The notes below the pieces were generated by a model, which was not told where the DNA came from, made no database searches, and saw nothing but the letters and a program-made list of their open reading frames with translations. Positions 7,440-16,057 of a stretch of 32,431 nt of DNA are shown piece by piece. The DNA lies in contig NZ_JACJSI010000073.1 in the NCBI RefSeq assembly GCF_014698065.1, positions 1 through 32,431 on the forward strand. The letters run 5' to 3'. Both the position numbers and the translations under genes were made by a program. Within the stretch, counting starts at the first letter, position 1. The number at the start of each line of letters is the position of its first letter. Source of the DNA: Nostoc flagelliforme FACHB-838. Its GTDB lineage: Bacteria; Cyanobacteriota; Cyanobacteriia; Cyanobacteriales; Nostocaceae.

Positions 7440-7790
7440 CCTGTTGGCTGCACAGTGAGACAGCGCTGCCCAGAGTTGTCAAAGCGCCGACACAGGATAA
7501 GGGCGACAACAGGAGGACACATTCTATCGATTCTACCAACACAGCCCAGATACCCTCTCTTGCCGCTGATTGGAGGATAAAAACTTGTTGTAACCTCAAT
7601 GCAGCACTAGAGCCTTTTTAGCTCTGCTATTTGAGGTTATCTAGACTTAGCGATTAGCTCTCAAGGTGATAGCACAAGAAATCATCTTGGGGAACTTCCC
7701 CTGGGTTAGGCTTTTGGCTGATCGCACAAAACCTTATGGGCAGTTAGTGAATGTCCTCCTCAAGGCGGTTTACCATAGGGTAGCTTCCTG
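7440..7790 (+). other. Structured, gene-free gap upstream of ribF; possible RNA
   Basis: The 457-bp gap 7371-7827 has no credible ORF but many pairings. GTTGTC (7475-7480) pairs with GACAAC (7505-7510), while CCTGTTG (7440-7446) can instead pair with CAACAGG (7507-7513), so these two folds are mutually exclusive. AACCTCAA (7592-7599) pairs with TTGAGGTT (7631-7638), capped by AGAGC/GCTCT. CAAGGTGA pairs with TCATCTTG, GGGGAA with TTCCCC, and GCGAT with ATCGC enclosing both. ACCTTATGG pairs with CCATAGGGT near 7730-7782. I do not recognise 6S, tmRNA, RNase P or SRP RNA signatures, nor an FMN riboswitch core. Strand is assumed to be that of ribF. Confidence 0.4.
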
Positions 7791-7827
7791 CTGATAGCTA
7801 AAATAAACCTAAAATCTCAGAATCCAC

Positions 7828-8907
7828 GTGCTAAATTTGTCTAAAAATGGGTGTTCTGTGCGGGTTGCTTCTTCGAGCGAAGGGCTGCTAACGCCGACTG
7901 CTGTTGCCCTTGGCAAGTTTGATGGTGTTCATCTTGGGCATCAAAGAGTAATTCAACCAGTCTTGCACGCTGGTGATAACTTGTCAGGAGCTAGTAGTCC
8001 GCAGTCAAAGGAAAATCAACAACTAACAAATCAAGAATATACTTACTCAACAGTTGTCACCTTTGACCCCCATCCACAGGAGTTCTTTACAGGGCGACCC
8101 CGGACTTTGTTAACGCCGCTGGATGAAAAAGTCCAACAATTGCGATCGCTTGGGGTAGAGCAACTGGTATTACTACCCTTTGACAAAGAATTATCGGCTT
8201 TGACTCCCGAAGAATTTGTCGACAAAATTCTCGTGCAACAACTACAATGCCAAAGAATTAGTATTGGGCAAGATTTTTGTTTTGGCGAAAAGCGAAGTGG
8301 TACTGCCAAGGATTTGCAATTACTCGCTGCCAAGTACAATATCCCCGTTACTATCGTTCCCTTGCAAACTTATACAGGTGACTCGCCTATAGAAAGCAGT
8401 TGTGTCACCACTACTCCAAGCCAGGATGTCCCTATTAGCACTTCATTGATCCGCCAAACCCTCGAAAACGGCGACATCGAAAACGCAAATCTACTACTAG
8501 GACGCACCTACACTCTGGTTGGTGTAGTCGTCCAAGGTCAACAATTAGGCAGAACAATTGGCTTTCCTACCGCCAACCTCCAACTACCAAAAGAAAAGTT
8601 TTTGCCCCGCCAAGGAGTCTACGCTGTTCGCGTTTTCACGCTCACTGAAACATTAGATACCGCTCTTAATGAGAGCTTAGGCGTAATGAATATCGGTAAT
8701 CGCCCAACTGTAAACGGTACTGATTCATCGGCAGAAGTACATTTACTCAATTGGTCTGGTGATTTGTATGGCAAAAAATTGGCTGTGGAACTAGTGAAAT
8801 TTTTGCGCCCTGAACAAAAATTTGCTTCTCTAGAAGCCCTGAAAACCCAAATCCAACTTGACTGCGTTGTTGCCAAAGAAATTTTCAGTGCTAAAGCGCA
8901 AAGTTAA
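7828..8907 (+). CDS. ribF: Bifunctional riboflavin kinase / FAD synthetase
   Basis: The 359-residue protein makes FMN and then FAD. The N-terminal nucleotidyltransferase domain carries GKFDGVHLGHQ (residues 29-39), TFDPHPQEFF and a later GxDFCFG-type motif (IGQDFCFGEKRSG). The C-terminal flavokinase domain has GRTIGFPTANLQLP and LGVMNIGNRPTVNG. It is somewhat longer than typical (about 310) owing to a polar insert near residues 48-68 and another near 180-200. The start is GTG 7828; the protein begins to match the family only near residue 22, so the true start could be slightly downstream, but no better codon with a ribosome-binding site is visible. The structured gap upstream may be its leader. 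Confidence 0.94.
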   Translation: MLNLSKNGCSVRVASSSEGLLTPTAVALGKFDGVHLGHQRVIQPVLHAGDNLSGASSPQSKENQQLTNQEYTYSTVVTFDPHPQEFFTGRPRTLLTPLDEKVQQLRSLGVEQLVLLPFDKELSALTPEEFVDKILVQQLQCQRISIGQDFCFGEKRSGTAKDLQLLAAKYNIPVTIVPLQTYTGDSPIESSCVTTTPSQDVPISTSLIRQTLENGDIENANLLLGRTYTLVGVVVQGQQLGRTIGFPTANLQLPKEKFLPRQGVYAVRVFTLTETLDTALNESLGVMNIGNRPTVNGTDSSAEVHLLNWSGDLYGKKLAVELVKFLRPEQKFASLEALKTQIQLDCVVAKEIFSAKAQS

Positions 8908-9010
8908 AAGTTAGGAGTTCTGAGTGGGAACAATGTATTTAGGGAAATTGGGCATGGAGAAGAGGCAGAGGGTCGGGGTGCGGGGGGCAGAGGGGAAAAC
9001 TCTTCTCCCT

Positions 9011-9038
9011 TGCTCCCTGCTCCCTGCTCCCTTCTCCC
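9011..9038. repeat. Heptanucleotide tandem repeat (TGCTCCC x3, TTCTCCC)
   Basis: Four 7-bp units run from 9011 to 9038, with another TTCTCCC at 9003-9009. They fill the gap between ribF and the MoxR gene and again end close to a start codon (ATG 9075). This belongs to the 7-bp short tandem repeat class of Nostoc relatives. Confidence 0.8.
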
Positions 9039-9074
9039 TTGCTTCTTCCCTCATTCCCCCACTCCCCACAACGC

Positions 9075-9983
9075 ATGAGAGAAAAAATCGACGCTTTAAC
9101 ACAAAATCTGGCTCTTACCATCGTTGGCAAAGCTGAGGCAATACGCTTAGTGCTAGTCGCCTTCCTAGGTGGTGGCCATGCCCTCCTAGAAGATGTTCCT
9201 GGTGTTGGTAAAACTCTCCTCGCTAAATCTCTAGCTCGTTCACTGGATGGCAAGTTTCAACGGCTACAATGTACCCCCGATTTACTGCCAACGGATATAA
9301 CTGGCACCAACATCTGGAACCCAAAAAGCGGCGAATTTACTTATCTTCCTGGGCCAATCTTTGCCAATATATTACTAGCTGACGAAATCAACCGCGCTAC
9401 ACCCCGCACTCAATCAGCTTTGCTGGAAGTTATGGAAGAACATCAGGTAACAGTCGATGGTGTCTCTCGTGCAGTTCCCCAGCCGTTTTTTGTTATTGCC
9501 ACTCAAAACCCTATCGAGTATCAAGGTACTTTTCCCCTGCCAGAAGCGCAAATGGATCGGTTTATGTTGTCGCTAAGTTTAGGCTATCCTTCCGAGGTAG
9601 AAGAACTGCTTATGCTGCAAAATCTCCAAAATGGTGTGAAGGTTGCTGATTTGCAGCCTTGTATTACCTTGGCAGAAGTACAAGAATTACGTTACTTATG
9701 CTCTCAAGTAAAAGTGGCAACTTCTTTGCAACAGTACATTCTCGAATTGGTACGGGCAACACGCCAAGATGAGGAAATCGCCCTTGGTGTCAGTCCGCGT
9801 GGCACTTTAGCATTACAAAGGGCTGCCCAAGCGCTGGCTTTTCTATTAGGGCGTGATTATGCCATTCCCGATGATGTGAAATTTCTCGTCCCTCACGTTC
9901 TTTGCCATCGCCTTATTCCTAGAGGAGGACGCAATTCAAGAACTGTTGTTGAGCGATTATTGCGATCAGTTTCTATTCCTTAA
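9075..9983 (+). CDS. MoxR family AAA+ ATPase
   Basis: A 302-residue AAA+ ATPase of the MoxR/RavA group, chaperone-like motors that help assemble or activate partner proteins, often with VWA-domain proteins. Walker A is in DVPGVGKTL (Lys46 counting from the ATG at 9075), Walker B in LLADEINRA, sensor 1 around FVIATQNPIEYQG, the arginine finger region in LPEAQMDRF, and the lid domain has DVKFLVPHVLCHRL near the end. An upstream TTG at 9039 keeps the frame open but lies in the heptamer repeat, so ATG 9075 is preferred. No VWA or DUF58 partner gene adjoins it here, so its client is unknown. Confidence 0.92.
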   Translation: MREKIDALTQNLALTIVGKAEAIRLVLVAFLGGGHALLEDVPGVGKTLLAKSLARSLDGKFQRLQCTPDLLPTDITGTNIWNPKSGEFTYLPGPIFANILLADEINRATPRTQSALLEVMEEHQVTVDGVSRAVPQPFFVIATQNPIEYQGTFPLPEAQMDRFMLSLSLGYPSEVEELLMLQNLQNGVKVADLQPCITLAEVQELRYLCSQVKVATSLQQYILELVRATRQDEEIALGVSPRGTLALQRAAQALAFLLGRDYAIPDDVKFLVPHVLCHRLIPRGGRNSRTVVERLLRSVSIP

Positions 9984-9984
9984 T

Positions 9985-10156
9985 CGTAATAGTAGTATTC
10001 AAAAAGGTAAGAGTGCTGGATACCGATTGATTTATCAATTTGAGTTACCTATTAAGTATTTTGCTACTAACGATTTATTCCAAGTCTGAGCGAGAAGATA
10101 TTGGTGCAATTGACATCCAGGATATTATGGCTGATTTTTCTAGTGAGTCAGGTTAA
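9985..10156 (+). pseudogene. Frameshifted RelE/HigB-type toxin remnant
   Basis: Immediately after moxR, frame A (from 9997) reads IQKGKSAGYRLIYQF, ELPIKYF and stops at 10087. One base-shift near the TATTTTG run at about 10057-10063 restores LLLTIYSKSEREDIGAID followed by IQDIMADFSSESG and a stop at 10154-10156. Together these form the C-terminal half of a RelE/ParE/HigB toxin: the GYRLIY strand, the hydrophobic LLLTIYSKSE strand and the acidic DI helix. The N-terminal half and any antitoxin are absent. At least one frameshift and a 5' deletion make it non-functional. The rest of the gap to 10285 shows no clear feature. Confidence 0.65.
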
Positions 10157-10285
10157 AACTGTTGCGGATATGTAAAGATGCGTTGCTTACCGAAAATACT
10201 TACGCAAAATCTGAAACACTGCCAAGACTGCGTAAGTCTTATGATTAGCACAAGCGCCACTTCTGAATATTTGGGAATGTGAGGA

Positions 10286-10879
10286 ATGTCAATTTTTGTT
10301 AAGCGCAAATCCCGCGATGCTGAAATGCGATCGCTATCAGGCGATCGCCAAACGCTACGCCAAAGCGCCGAACGTGAATTTAAACGCCAATTTTTCGGTT
10401 TACTTTTGGTAATTGTAATGTGGAGTTTAGCTATGGGCTGGCTTCTAGCCTTGGCAACTAACGCCCAAAGTGCTGTTCCCACCGCTGAAATTGGTACTGT
10501 TGACGTAGTGCCTGCACAATACCAACTGGGGCAAGAACTGTATTTGGAAAACTGTTCCACATGCCACATTGGCATCCCACCAGCCGCTTTACCTACCCAA
10601 ACTTGGAAAAATCTCCTGCAAGATTCCCAACACTACGGCGCACAAATCAAGCCTTTAGTCGATCCGCCACGCATTTTAGTGTGGAAATATCTTTCGACTT
10701 TCTCCCGTATCCAGCTAGACGACGAAGAAACACCGTATCGCCTCAATAACTCGCGTTATTTTAAAGCTTTGCATCCAGGAGTTCAATTACCACGTCCCGT
10801 GCAGGTTGGCAGTTGTGTCAGCTGTCATCCCAGTGCTAGTGATTACAATTTTCGTCAGCTGACGGCTGAATGGAAGTGA
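10286..10879 (+). CDS. Membrane-anchored diheme c-type cytochrome
   Basis: The 197-residue protein starts with a basic, HIP1-containing segment, then one membrane helix (FFGLLLVIVMWSLAMGWLLA, about residues 36-55) acting as an uncleaved or signal anchor, then a lumenal or periplasmic domain with two CxxCH heme c sites: CSTCH (Cys90, Cys93, His94) and CVSCH (Cys177, Cys180, His181). The 83-residue spacing separates two heme modules. It presumably carries electrons, but the donor and acceptor are not known. GAGG sits only 1 nt before ATG 10286, so the true start might be ATG 10324, which would keep the membrane helix. A terminator-like hairpin follows at 11019. Confidence 0.85.
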   Translation: MSIFVKRKSRDAEMRSLSGDRQTLRQSAEREFKRQFFGLLLVIVMWSLAMGWLLALATNAQSAVPTAEIGTVDVVPAQYQLGQELYLENCSTCHIGIPPAALPTQTWKNLLQDSQHYGAQIKPLVDPPRILVWKYLSTFSRIQLDDEETPYRLNNSRYFKALHPGVQLPRPVQVGSCVSCHPSASDYNFRQLTAEWK

Positions 10880-11018
10880 GGAATTAGGAATGAGGAGTTA
10901 GAAGTTAGGAGTTGAAAAATTCATAACTCATAACTCTCTTCCCTTACTCCCTCTCTGGTCCCATCTGAGGGCAAAATGATACTATGAAGAAAGAGTAAAT
11001 ATAAGATAAGAGTTAAAA

Positions 11019-11051
11019 CCAATCATTTAGTAAACTGATTGGCTAGTTTTT
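11019..11051 (+). terminator. Intrinsic terminator after the cytochrome gene
   Basis: CCAATCA (11019-11025) pairs with TGATTGG (11036-11042) around a 10-nt loop, followed by CTAGTTTTT, with an A-run just before the stem. It separates the cytochrome gene from secA. Upstream, 10880-10940 has AGGAGTT repeats facing inverted AACTCATAACTC copies. The remaining bases to 11179 show no assigned promoter. Confidence 0.65.
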
Positions 11052-11179
11052 CTCCTGTTTTTGAGGTAATTCTCATTTCACACCCATCCACGACCGAGAC
11101 GGTTGGGCTGAGTTAAATGTTTATAATCAATGCCGAGCCTTTAATTCCCATCCCCCTTGATTCAGTTCTATAATCTGCC

Positions 11180-13972
11180 ATGCTAAAACTTTTGTTGGGC
11201 GACCCCAACGCTCGTAAGCTTAAAAAATATCAACCTTCTGTTACTGAAATTAACCTTTTAGAGGAAGAAATTAAGGTTCTTTCTGATGATGAGTTAAAAG
11301 GTAAAACCGTCGAATTTAAACAACGGCTTGTTAAAGGCGAAACCCTGGATGACATATTGCCAGAAGCTTACGCCGTTGTTCGGGAAGCAGGACGACGAGT
11401 CTTAGGCTTGCGGCACTTTGATGTCCAAATGCTTGGCGGTATCATTTTGCACGTAGGGCAAATTGCCGAAATGAAAACCGGCGAAGGTAAAACACTAGTC
11501 GCTACCTTGCCGAGTTACTTAAATGCCCTTACTGGCAAAGGCGTACACGTTGTCACAGTCAACGATTACCTGGCTCGTCGGGATGCGGAATGGATGGGAC
11601 AGGTGCATCGCTTCTTGGGGCTGAGTGTGGGGCTAATCCAGTCAAGTATGACTCCCAGTGAACGCCAGAAAAATTATGAATGTGATATTACTTATGTTAC
11701 CAACAGCGAAGTAGGCTTTGACTACCTGCGGGATAACATGGCGACATCAATGGCAGATGTGGTGCAACGCCCGTTCAATTATTGCGTAATTGACGAGGTA
11801 GACTCGATTTTAATTGATGAGGCGCGGACACCCCTAATTATTTCCGGGCAGGTGGAAAGACCTACAGAAAAATATCTGCAAGCCGCGGAAATAGCTTTTA
11901 CACTCAAAAAAGATGAACATTACGATGTAGACGAAAAAGCTCGTAACGTTCTATTGACAGATGAAGGCTTTGCGGAATCGGAAAATCTTTTGGGAGTCAC
12001 AGATTTGTTTGACCCAGAAGATCCTTGGGCGCACTTCGTTTTTAATGCAATTAAAGCCAAAGAACTTTTCCTCAAGGATGTAAATTACATTGTCCGCAAT
12101 GGGGAAGTGGTAATTGTCGATGAATTTACTGGACGGGTACTACCTGGACGGCGTTGGAGTGATGGACTACATCAAGCGATTGAAGCCAAAGAACACGTAG
12201 ATATTCAGCCAGAGACTCAAACTCTAGCGACAATTACTTATCAAAATCTGTTCTTGCTGTATCCAAAACTCGGTGGAATGACGGGAACGGCAAAAACAGA
12301 AGAACCGGAATTTGAAAAAATTTACAAGTTGGAAGTTGCGGTAATTCCTACCAACCGCGATCGCAGACGCGAAGATTTGTCTGATATGGTCTTTAAGACG
12401 GAACCAGGCAAGTGGGGTGCGATCGCTAGAGAATGTGCCGAAATGCACGAACTCGGCAGACCTGTGTTAGTAGGAACCACTAGTGTGGAAAAATCCGAAC
12501 TTCTCAGCCGCCTGCTGAAGCAACTAGAAATTCCCCACGAATTACTTAACGCCCGACCGGAAAACGTCGAGCGTGAGGCGGAAATTGTCGCTCAAGCTGG
12601 ACGGAAAGGCGCTGTCACCATTGCTACTAACATGGCTGGTAGAGGTACAGACATTATCTTGGGTGGTAACTCCGAATATATGGCACGTCTGAAACTGCGG
12701 GAATACTTCATGCCCCGGATTGTCATGCCAGAAGATGAAGATAACTTTAGCGTGCAAAAACCAGCCGGATTACCTACAGGACATGGTGGCGGTCAAGGCT
12801 TTGTCCCTGGTAAGAAAGTCAAAACTTGGCGGGCTTCGCCAGAAATTTTCCCCACCCAGTTGACCAAAGAAACAGAAAAACTACTCAAAGATGCAGTAGA
12901 AATTGCGGTGCGTGAGTATGGCGATCGCAGCTTACCAGAATTGGAAGCTGAAGAAAAGGTAGCTGTGGCGGCAGAAAAAGCTCCCATCGATGACCCTGTG
13001 ATTCAGAAATTGCGGGAAGCTTACAACCGCGTTAAGCAAGAATATGAGCAATTTACTACCCGCGAACATGATGAGGTAGTGCAAATTGGTGGTTTGCACG
13101 TCATTGGTACAGAACGCCACGAATCGCGGCGGATTGATAACCAGTTGCGGGGACGTGCAGGACGACAAGGCGACCCTGGAACCACAAGATTCTTCTTAAG
13201 TTTAGAAGATAACCTACTACGGATTTTTGGTGGCGATCGCGTTGCCGGATTAATGAATGCTTTCCAAGTGGAAGAAGATATGCCCATTGAATCTGGGATG
13301 CTTACCCGCAGTTTGGAAGGCGCACAGAAAAAAGTCGAAACCTACTACTACGACATTCGTAAACAGGTGTTTGAGTACGACGAGGTGATGAATAATCAAC
13401 GTCGGGCTATTTATGCCGAACGCCGTCGGGTGTTAGAAGGTCAAGATTTGAAAGAACAGGTAATCAAGTACGCTGAAAAAACGATGGATGATATCGTTGA
13501 CTACTACATCAACATAGACTTGCCCTCGGAAGAGTGGGAGTTAGAAAAGTTGGTTGAGAAAGTCAAAGAATTCGTTTATCTGCTAGCAGATTTACAAGCG
13601 AGTCAATTAGAAGATATCACAGTCGGCGAGATTAAAGCCTTCTTGCACGAACAAGTGCGAATTGCTTACGACCTCAAAGAAGCGCAGATTGACCAAGTTC
13701 AACCCGGACTGATGCGCCAAGCGGAACGCTTTTTTATCTTGCAACGCATTGATACTTTGTGGCGGGAACACTTGCAACAAATGGATGCCTTGCGTGAATC
13801 AGTGGGGCTGCGTGGTTACGGTCAAAAAGACCCACTAATTGAGTATAAGAGCGAGGGTTACGAACTCTTCTTGGATATGATGGTTAACATTCGCCGAGAT
13901 GTAGTGTACTCGTTGTTCATGTTCCAGCCGCAGCCTCAGCAGATGATGCAAGCTTCGTCTGAGATGGTGTAA
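11180..13972 (+). CDS. secA: Preprotein translocase ATPase SecA
   Basis: A 930-residue SecA motor that drives proteins through SecYEG in the plasma and thylakoid membranes. Walker A is TGEGKT (Lys104) and Walker B VIDEVD (about 203-208) followed by ILIDEARTPL. The preprotein cross-linking domain, second nucleotide-binding domain (TNMAGRGTDIILGG, and RIDNQLRGRAGRQGDPG) and the helical wing and scaffold (LWREHLQQMDALRESVGLRG) follow in order. The C-terminal zinc-binding SEC-C motif found in E. coli is absent; the protein ends in Gln-rich FQPQPQQMMQ, as expected for cyanobacteria. Full length, no lesions. It is transcribed alone and ends at a hairpin at 14007. Confidence 0.98.
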   Translation: MLKLLLGDPNARKLKKYQPSVTEINLLEEEIKVLSDDELKGKTVEFKQRLVKGETLDDILPEAYAVVREAGRRVLGLRHFDVQMLGGIILHVGQIAEMKTGEGKTLVATLPSYLNALTGKGVHVVTVNDYLARRDAEWMGQVHRFLGLSVGLIQSSMTPSERQKNYECDITYVTNSEVGFDYLRDNMATSMADVVQRPFNYCVIDEVDSILIDEARTPLIISGQVERPTEKYLQAAEIAFTLKKDEHYDVDEKARNVLLTDEGFAESENLLGVTDLFDPEDPWAHFVFNAIKAKELFLKDVNYIVRNGEVVIVDEFTGRVLPGRRWSDGLHQAIEAKEHVDIQPETQTLATITYQNLFLLYPKLGGMTGTAKTEEPEFEKIYKLEVAVIPTNRDRRREDLSDMVFKTEPGKWGAIARECAEMHELGRPVLVGTTSVEKSELLSRLLKQLEIPHELLNARPENVEREAEIVAQAGRKGAVTIATNMAGRGTDIILGGNSEYMARLKLREYFMPRIVMPEDEDNFSVQKPAGLPTGHGGGQGFVPGKKVKTWRASPEIFPTQLTKETEKLLKDAVEIAVREYGDRSLPELEAEEKVAVAAEKAPIDDPVIQKLREAYNRVKQEYEQFTTREHDEVVQIGGLHVIGTERHESRRIDNQLRGRAGRQGDPGTTRFFLSLEDNLLRIFGGDRVAGLMNAFQVEEDMPIESGMLTRSLEGAQKKVETYYYDIRKQVFEYDEVMNNQRRAIYAERRRVLEGQDLKEQVIKYAEKTMDDIVDYYINIDLPSEEWELEKLVEKVKEFVYLLADLQASQLEDITVGEIKAFLHEQVRIAYDLKEAQIDQVQPGLMRQAERFFILQRIDTLWREHLQQMDALRESVGLRGYGQKDPLIEYKSEGYELFLDMMVNIRRDVVYSLFMFQPQPQQMMQASSEMV

Positions 13973-14006
13973 GTAGAGAATAATTTCATGCAGAGACGCA
14001 AAGGTG

Positions 14007-14034
14007 CAGAGACGCTTTTGCGTCTTTGTATTTT
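14007..14034 (+). terminator. Terminator hairpin after secA
   Basis: CAGAGACGC (14007-14015) pairs with GCGTCTTTG (14020-14028; one G-U) across TTTT, followed by TATTTT. An extra CAGAGACGC copy at 13991-13999 could pair alternatively. It marks the end of the secA transcript and the left edge of the accessory island. Confidence 0.7.
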
Positions 14035-14256
14035 AAGGCATCTCTCAAAAATATTTTGCTTTCAGCCAAATCAGTAATTTTGGTTGGTGATCTATGCGAT
14101 CGCAGTGTTACGTCACTTGGGTATTTGTTTTATGGATCTGACTCGCGATCGCTCCAGTGTTCTTGCGAGTAGGGGAGTGAATATGCTAGGTGATAGAATG
14201 AATTGCTAAGTATTTCCTACTCTGATAAATCTACTCTATCCAAATTGGAGAGCAAG

Positions 14257-15093
14257 ATGGCAAAAGCCCCAAATATACCACCACCAGAACCAGAAATTAC
14301 AGATGAGCAAAGAGAAGCAGCAGAAGCAGAAATTCGTGAAAAACAAAAAATAGTTGATTATGATACAAAAGAGTATCCAGTGGAAGTACTTGTCCAAAAA
14401 TATAGGGATGGGCTGAATGAGGACATTAATGAGTTATATATACCAGACTATCAACGGGAGATGATTTGGGAAGAATCTCGGCAGTCAAAGTTTATTGAAT
14501 CTATTATGCTAGGACTACCAATTCCATATATTTTTGTTGCTGATTTACGACCAAAAGATGATGATGATAGTGATGATGAAGCTCGGTTAGAAATTGTTGA
14601 TGGTACTCAGCGTATTCGTACACTAGACAGATTCATAAATAATGAGTTAAAGCTTTGTGAGTTAGACAAACTACAAAAACTTAACGACTTTAAATTCAAA
14701 GATTTACCATTGGCACGAAGAAGACGCTTCAATCGGGCAACTATTCGGATGATTGTACTAACGGATAAAGCTGATGAAGAAACAAGAAGGGATCTGTTTG
14801 AACGCATCAATACAGGTAGTGTCGAACTAAATGACATGGAGAAGCGTAGAGGTATATCTCCAGGCCCATTTGTTAATCTTCTTGAAGAACTTGCGAAAGA
14901 TCCTCAATTTCGCAAGCTATGTCCATTCTCAGAAGCACTTGTTAATAAACGTGAACCAGAGGAATTTGTGTTACGTTTCTTCGCGTACCTAGATAACTAT
15001 AATAAATTTGAAAGACGCGTTAATCTTTTTCTGAATGAATATTTAGAGAAACATAACCATAGTGGAATAGATAGAGAAAGTATGCGAAATTAA
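14257..15093 (+). CDS. DUF262 (DGQQR-type) protein, N-terminal part cut by an in-frame stop
   Basis: The 278-residue product starts at ATG 14257 (GGAG at 14247-14250, 6-nt spacing; an in-frame TTG at 14203 is less likely). It carries the DUF262 core found in GmrS-like and SspE-like restriction proteins: IPDYQREMIW (about 62-71), GLPIPYIFV, VDGTQR (114-119, a variant of the DGQQR motif) and LFERINTGSVELN (about 180-192). This fold is related to ParB-like nucleotidases and is thought to bind or hydrolyse nucleotides to license a nuclease. There is no DUF1524 HNH domain. The frame ends at TAA 15091-15093, but homologous sequence resumes in the same frame at once (15094-15366), so the gene looks broken by a single nonsense change. 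Next to HEPN and methyltransferase genes. Confidence 0.85.
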   Translation: MAKAPNIPPPEPEITDEQREAAEAEIREKQKIVDYDTKEYPVEVLVQKYRDGLNEDINELYIPDYQREMIWEESRQSKFIESIMLGLPIPYIFVADLRPKDDDDSDDEARLEIVDGTQRIRTLDRFINNELKLCELDKLQKLNDFKFKDLPLARRRRFNRATIRMIVLTDKADEETRRDLFERINTGSVELNDMEKRRGISPGPFVNLLEELAKDPQFRKLCPFSEALVNKREPEEFVLRFFAYLDNYNKFERRVNLFLNEYLEKHNHSGIDRESMRN

Positions 15094-15102
15094 TTTCACG
15101 CA

Positions 15103-15366
15103 ATGTTAAATTTTGTTGAACACTATTTGCCAAATGGATTTAGCAAAAAAGAAGGACATGTAAGAACACCAAGAATTAGATTTGAGGCAATTTCCGTAGG
15201 TGTTGCACTTGCTCTAAGAGAAAAAAGCAATCTTAAACCTAAATCAATGAATTGGCTTGATTCACCAGAATTTAAGGATTACACCACATCAGATGCAAGT
15301 AACTCCAGACCTAAAGTAATTCGGCGTATCGAGTATGTGCGCGATCAACTTCTCGGTAAAATATGA
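15103..15366 (+). pseudogene. C-terminal part of the interrupted DUF262 gene
   Basis: The 87-residue frame beginning ATG 15103 is in the same phase as the DUF262 gene and separated from it by TAA plus three sense codons. Its content (MLNFVEHYLPNGF, RIRFEAISVGVALALREK, SDASNSRPKVIRRIEYVRDQ) is what I expect at the end of these DUF262 proteins: a helical tail after a DRESM helix. Changing TAA to GAA would give one uninterrupted protein of 370 codons less stop. Translation from ATG 15103 would yield the tail alone. Its stop overlaps the start of the HEPN gene by four bases, so ribosomes reaching the end of this piece are needed for coupling. Confidence 0.75.
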
Positions 15367-16031
15367 CCAGTACATTATTTCAGGATTTTAATGAACGCTC
15401 TAAAGAAGTAAGCAAATATTTTATTTTTTTGAAAACATTAGAAGAGGGCACTACTAAATTAAGTATGCAAGGTAAAGAAGGAAACCCAAAAATCAGAGAA
15501 ATTGATTCTGAGTTAATAAAAACTTTGAAAGCAAGTGGGTTTTTATTGCTCTATAATCTGGTGGAAGCAACAATGCGAAATGCGGTCGAAACAATATTTG
15601 GTGAACTTAGCAGTAAAGGGGTTTCCTACGATCAAATTAGACCTGAACTCAAGAAAATAGTCCTTCAAAACCTCAAAAAACGAAATCCTGATAAAATATT
15701 TTCGAGCATCACAGCTATCTCTATTGATATTATTACTGCTGGATTTGATAAAGAAAATCTATTCTCAGGCAATATTGATGGAAAACTAATCAGAACTACG
15801 GCGGATGAGTATGGATTTTCACATACAACTGACTATGCTAAAACAGGACATGGGAGTGATTTAGTAACTATTAAAACAAACAGAAATCTTTTGGCACATG
15901 GCTTTAAATCTTTTGCAGAGGTAGGACGAGACAAAACTGCTGATGAGCTTTTAAAGATTAAGAGTAAAGTGATTAGATATTTGAGAGAAATTCTACAAAA
16001 TATTGAAAAGTATTTAGTTAATAAGGACTAA
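15363..16031 (+). CDS. HEPN-domain ribonuclease, MAE_28990/MAE_18760-like
   Basis: A 222-residue mostly helical protein. NRNLLAHG contains the HEPN catalytic motif RxxxxH (Arg174, His179); the preceding helix pair LLLYNLVEATMRNAVE (about 61-76) supplies the conserved acidic residue (Glu69). A charged insert separates the two. HEPN proteins of the MAE_28990/MAE_18760 type, first described from Microcystis, are predicted RNases linked to restriction and abortive-infection loci. The start overlaps the DUF262 tail by ATGA and has no Shine-Dalgarno, so expression depends on coupling to that upstream frame. It ends 26 bp from the convergent methyltransferase. Family assignment rests on motif and context, not on a search. 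Confidence 0.8.
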   Translation: MTSTLFQDFNERSKEVSKYFIFLKTLEEGTTKLSMQGKEGNPKIREIDSELIKTLKASGFLLLYNLVEATMRNAVETIFGELSSKGVSYDQIRPELKKIVLQNLKKRNPDKIFSSITAISIDIITAGFDKENLFSGNIDGKLIRTTADEYGFSHTTDYAKTGHGSDLVTIKTNRNLLAHGFKSFAEVGRDKTADELLKIKSKVIRYLREILQNIEKYLVNKD

Positions 16032-16057
16032 TTGGATTTATCTATTAGAGGAAATCC

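Noticed and set aside
7414..7599. 61-codon minus-strand ORF in the gap before ribF
   Set aside because: The region is better explained by nucleotide pairing; the translated frame resembles no family and has no ribosome-binding site.
7371..7827. RNase P RNA, tmRNA, SRP RNA or FMN riboswitch
   Set aside because: The diagnostic conserved strings of these RNAs (for example GAGGAAAGTCCGGGC for RNase P) are absent, so no named RNA is claimed.
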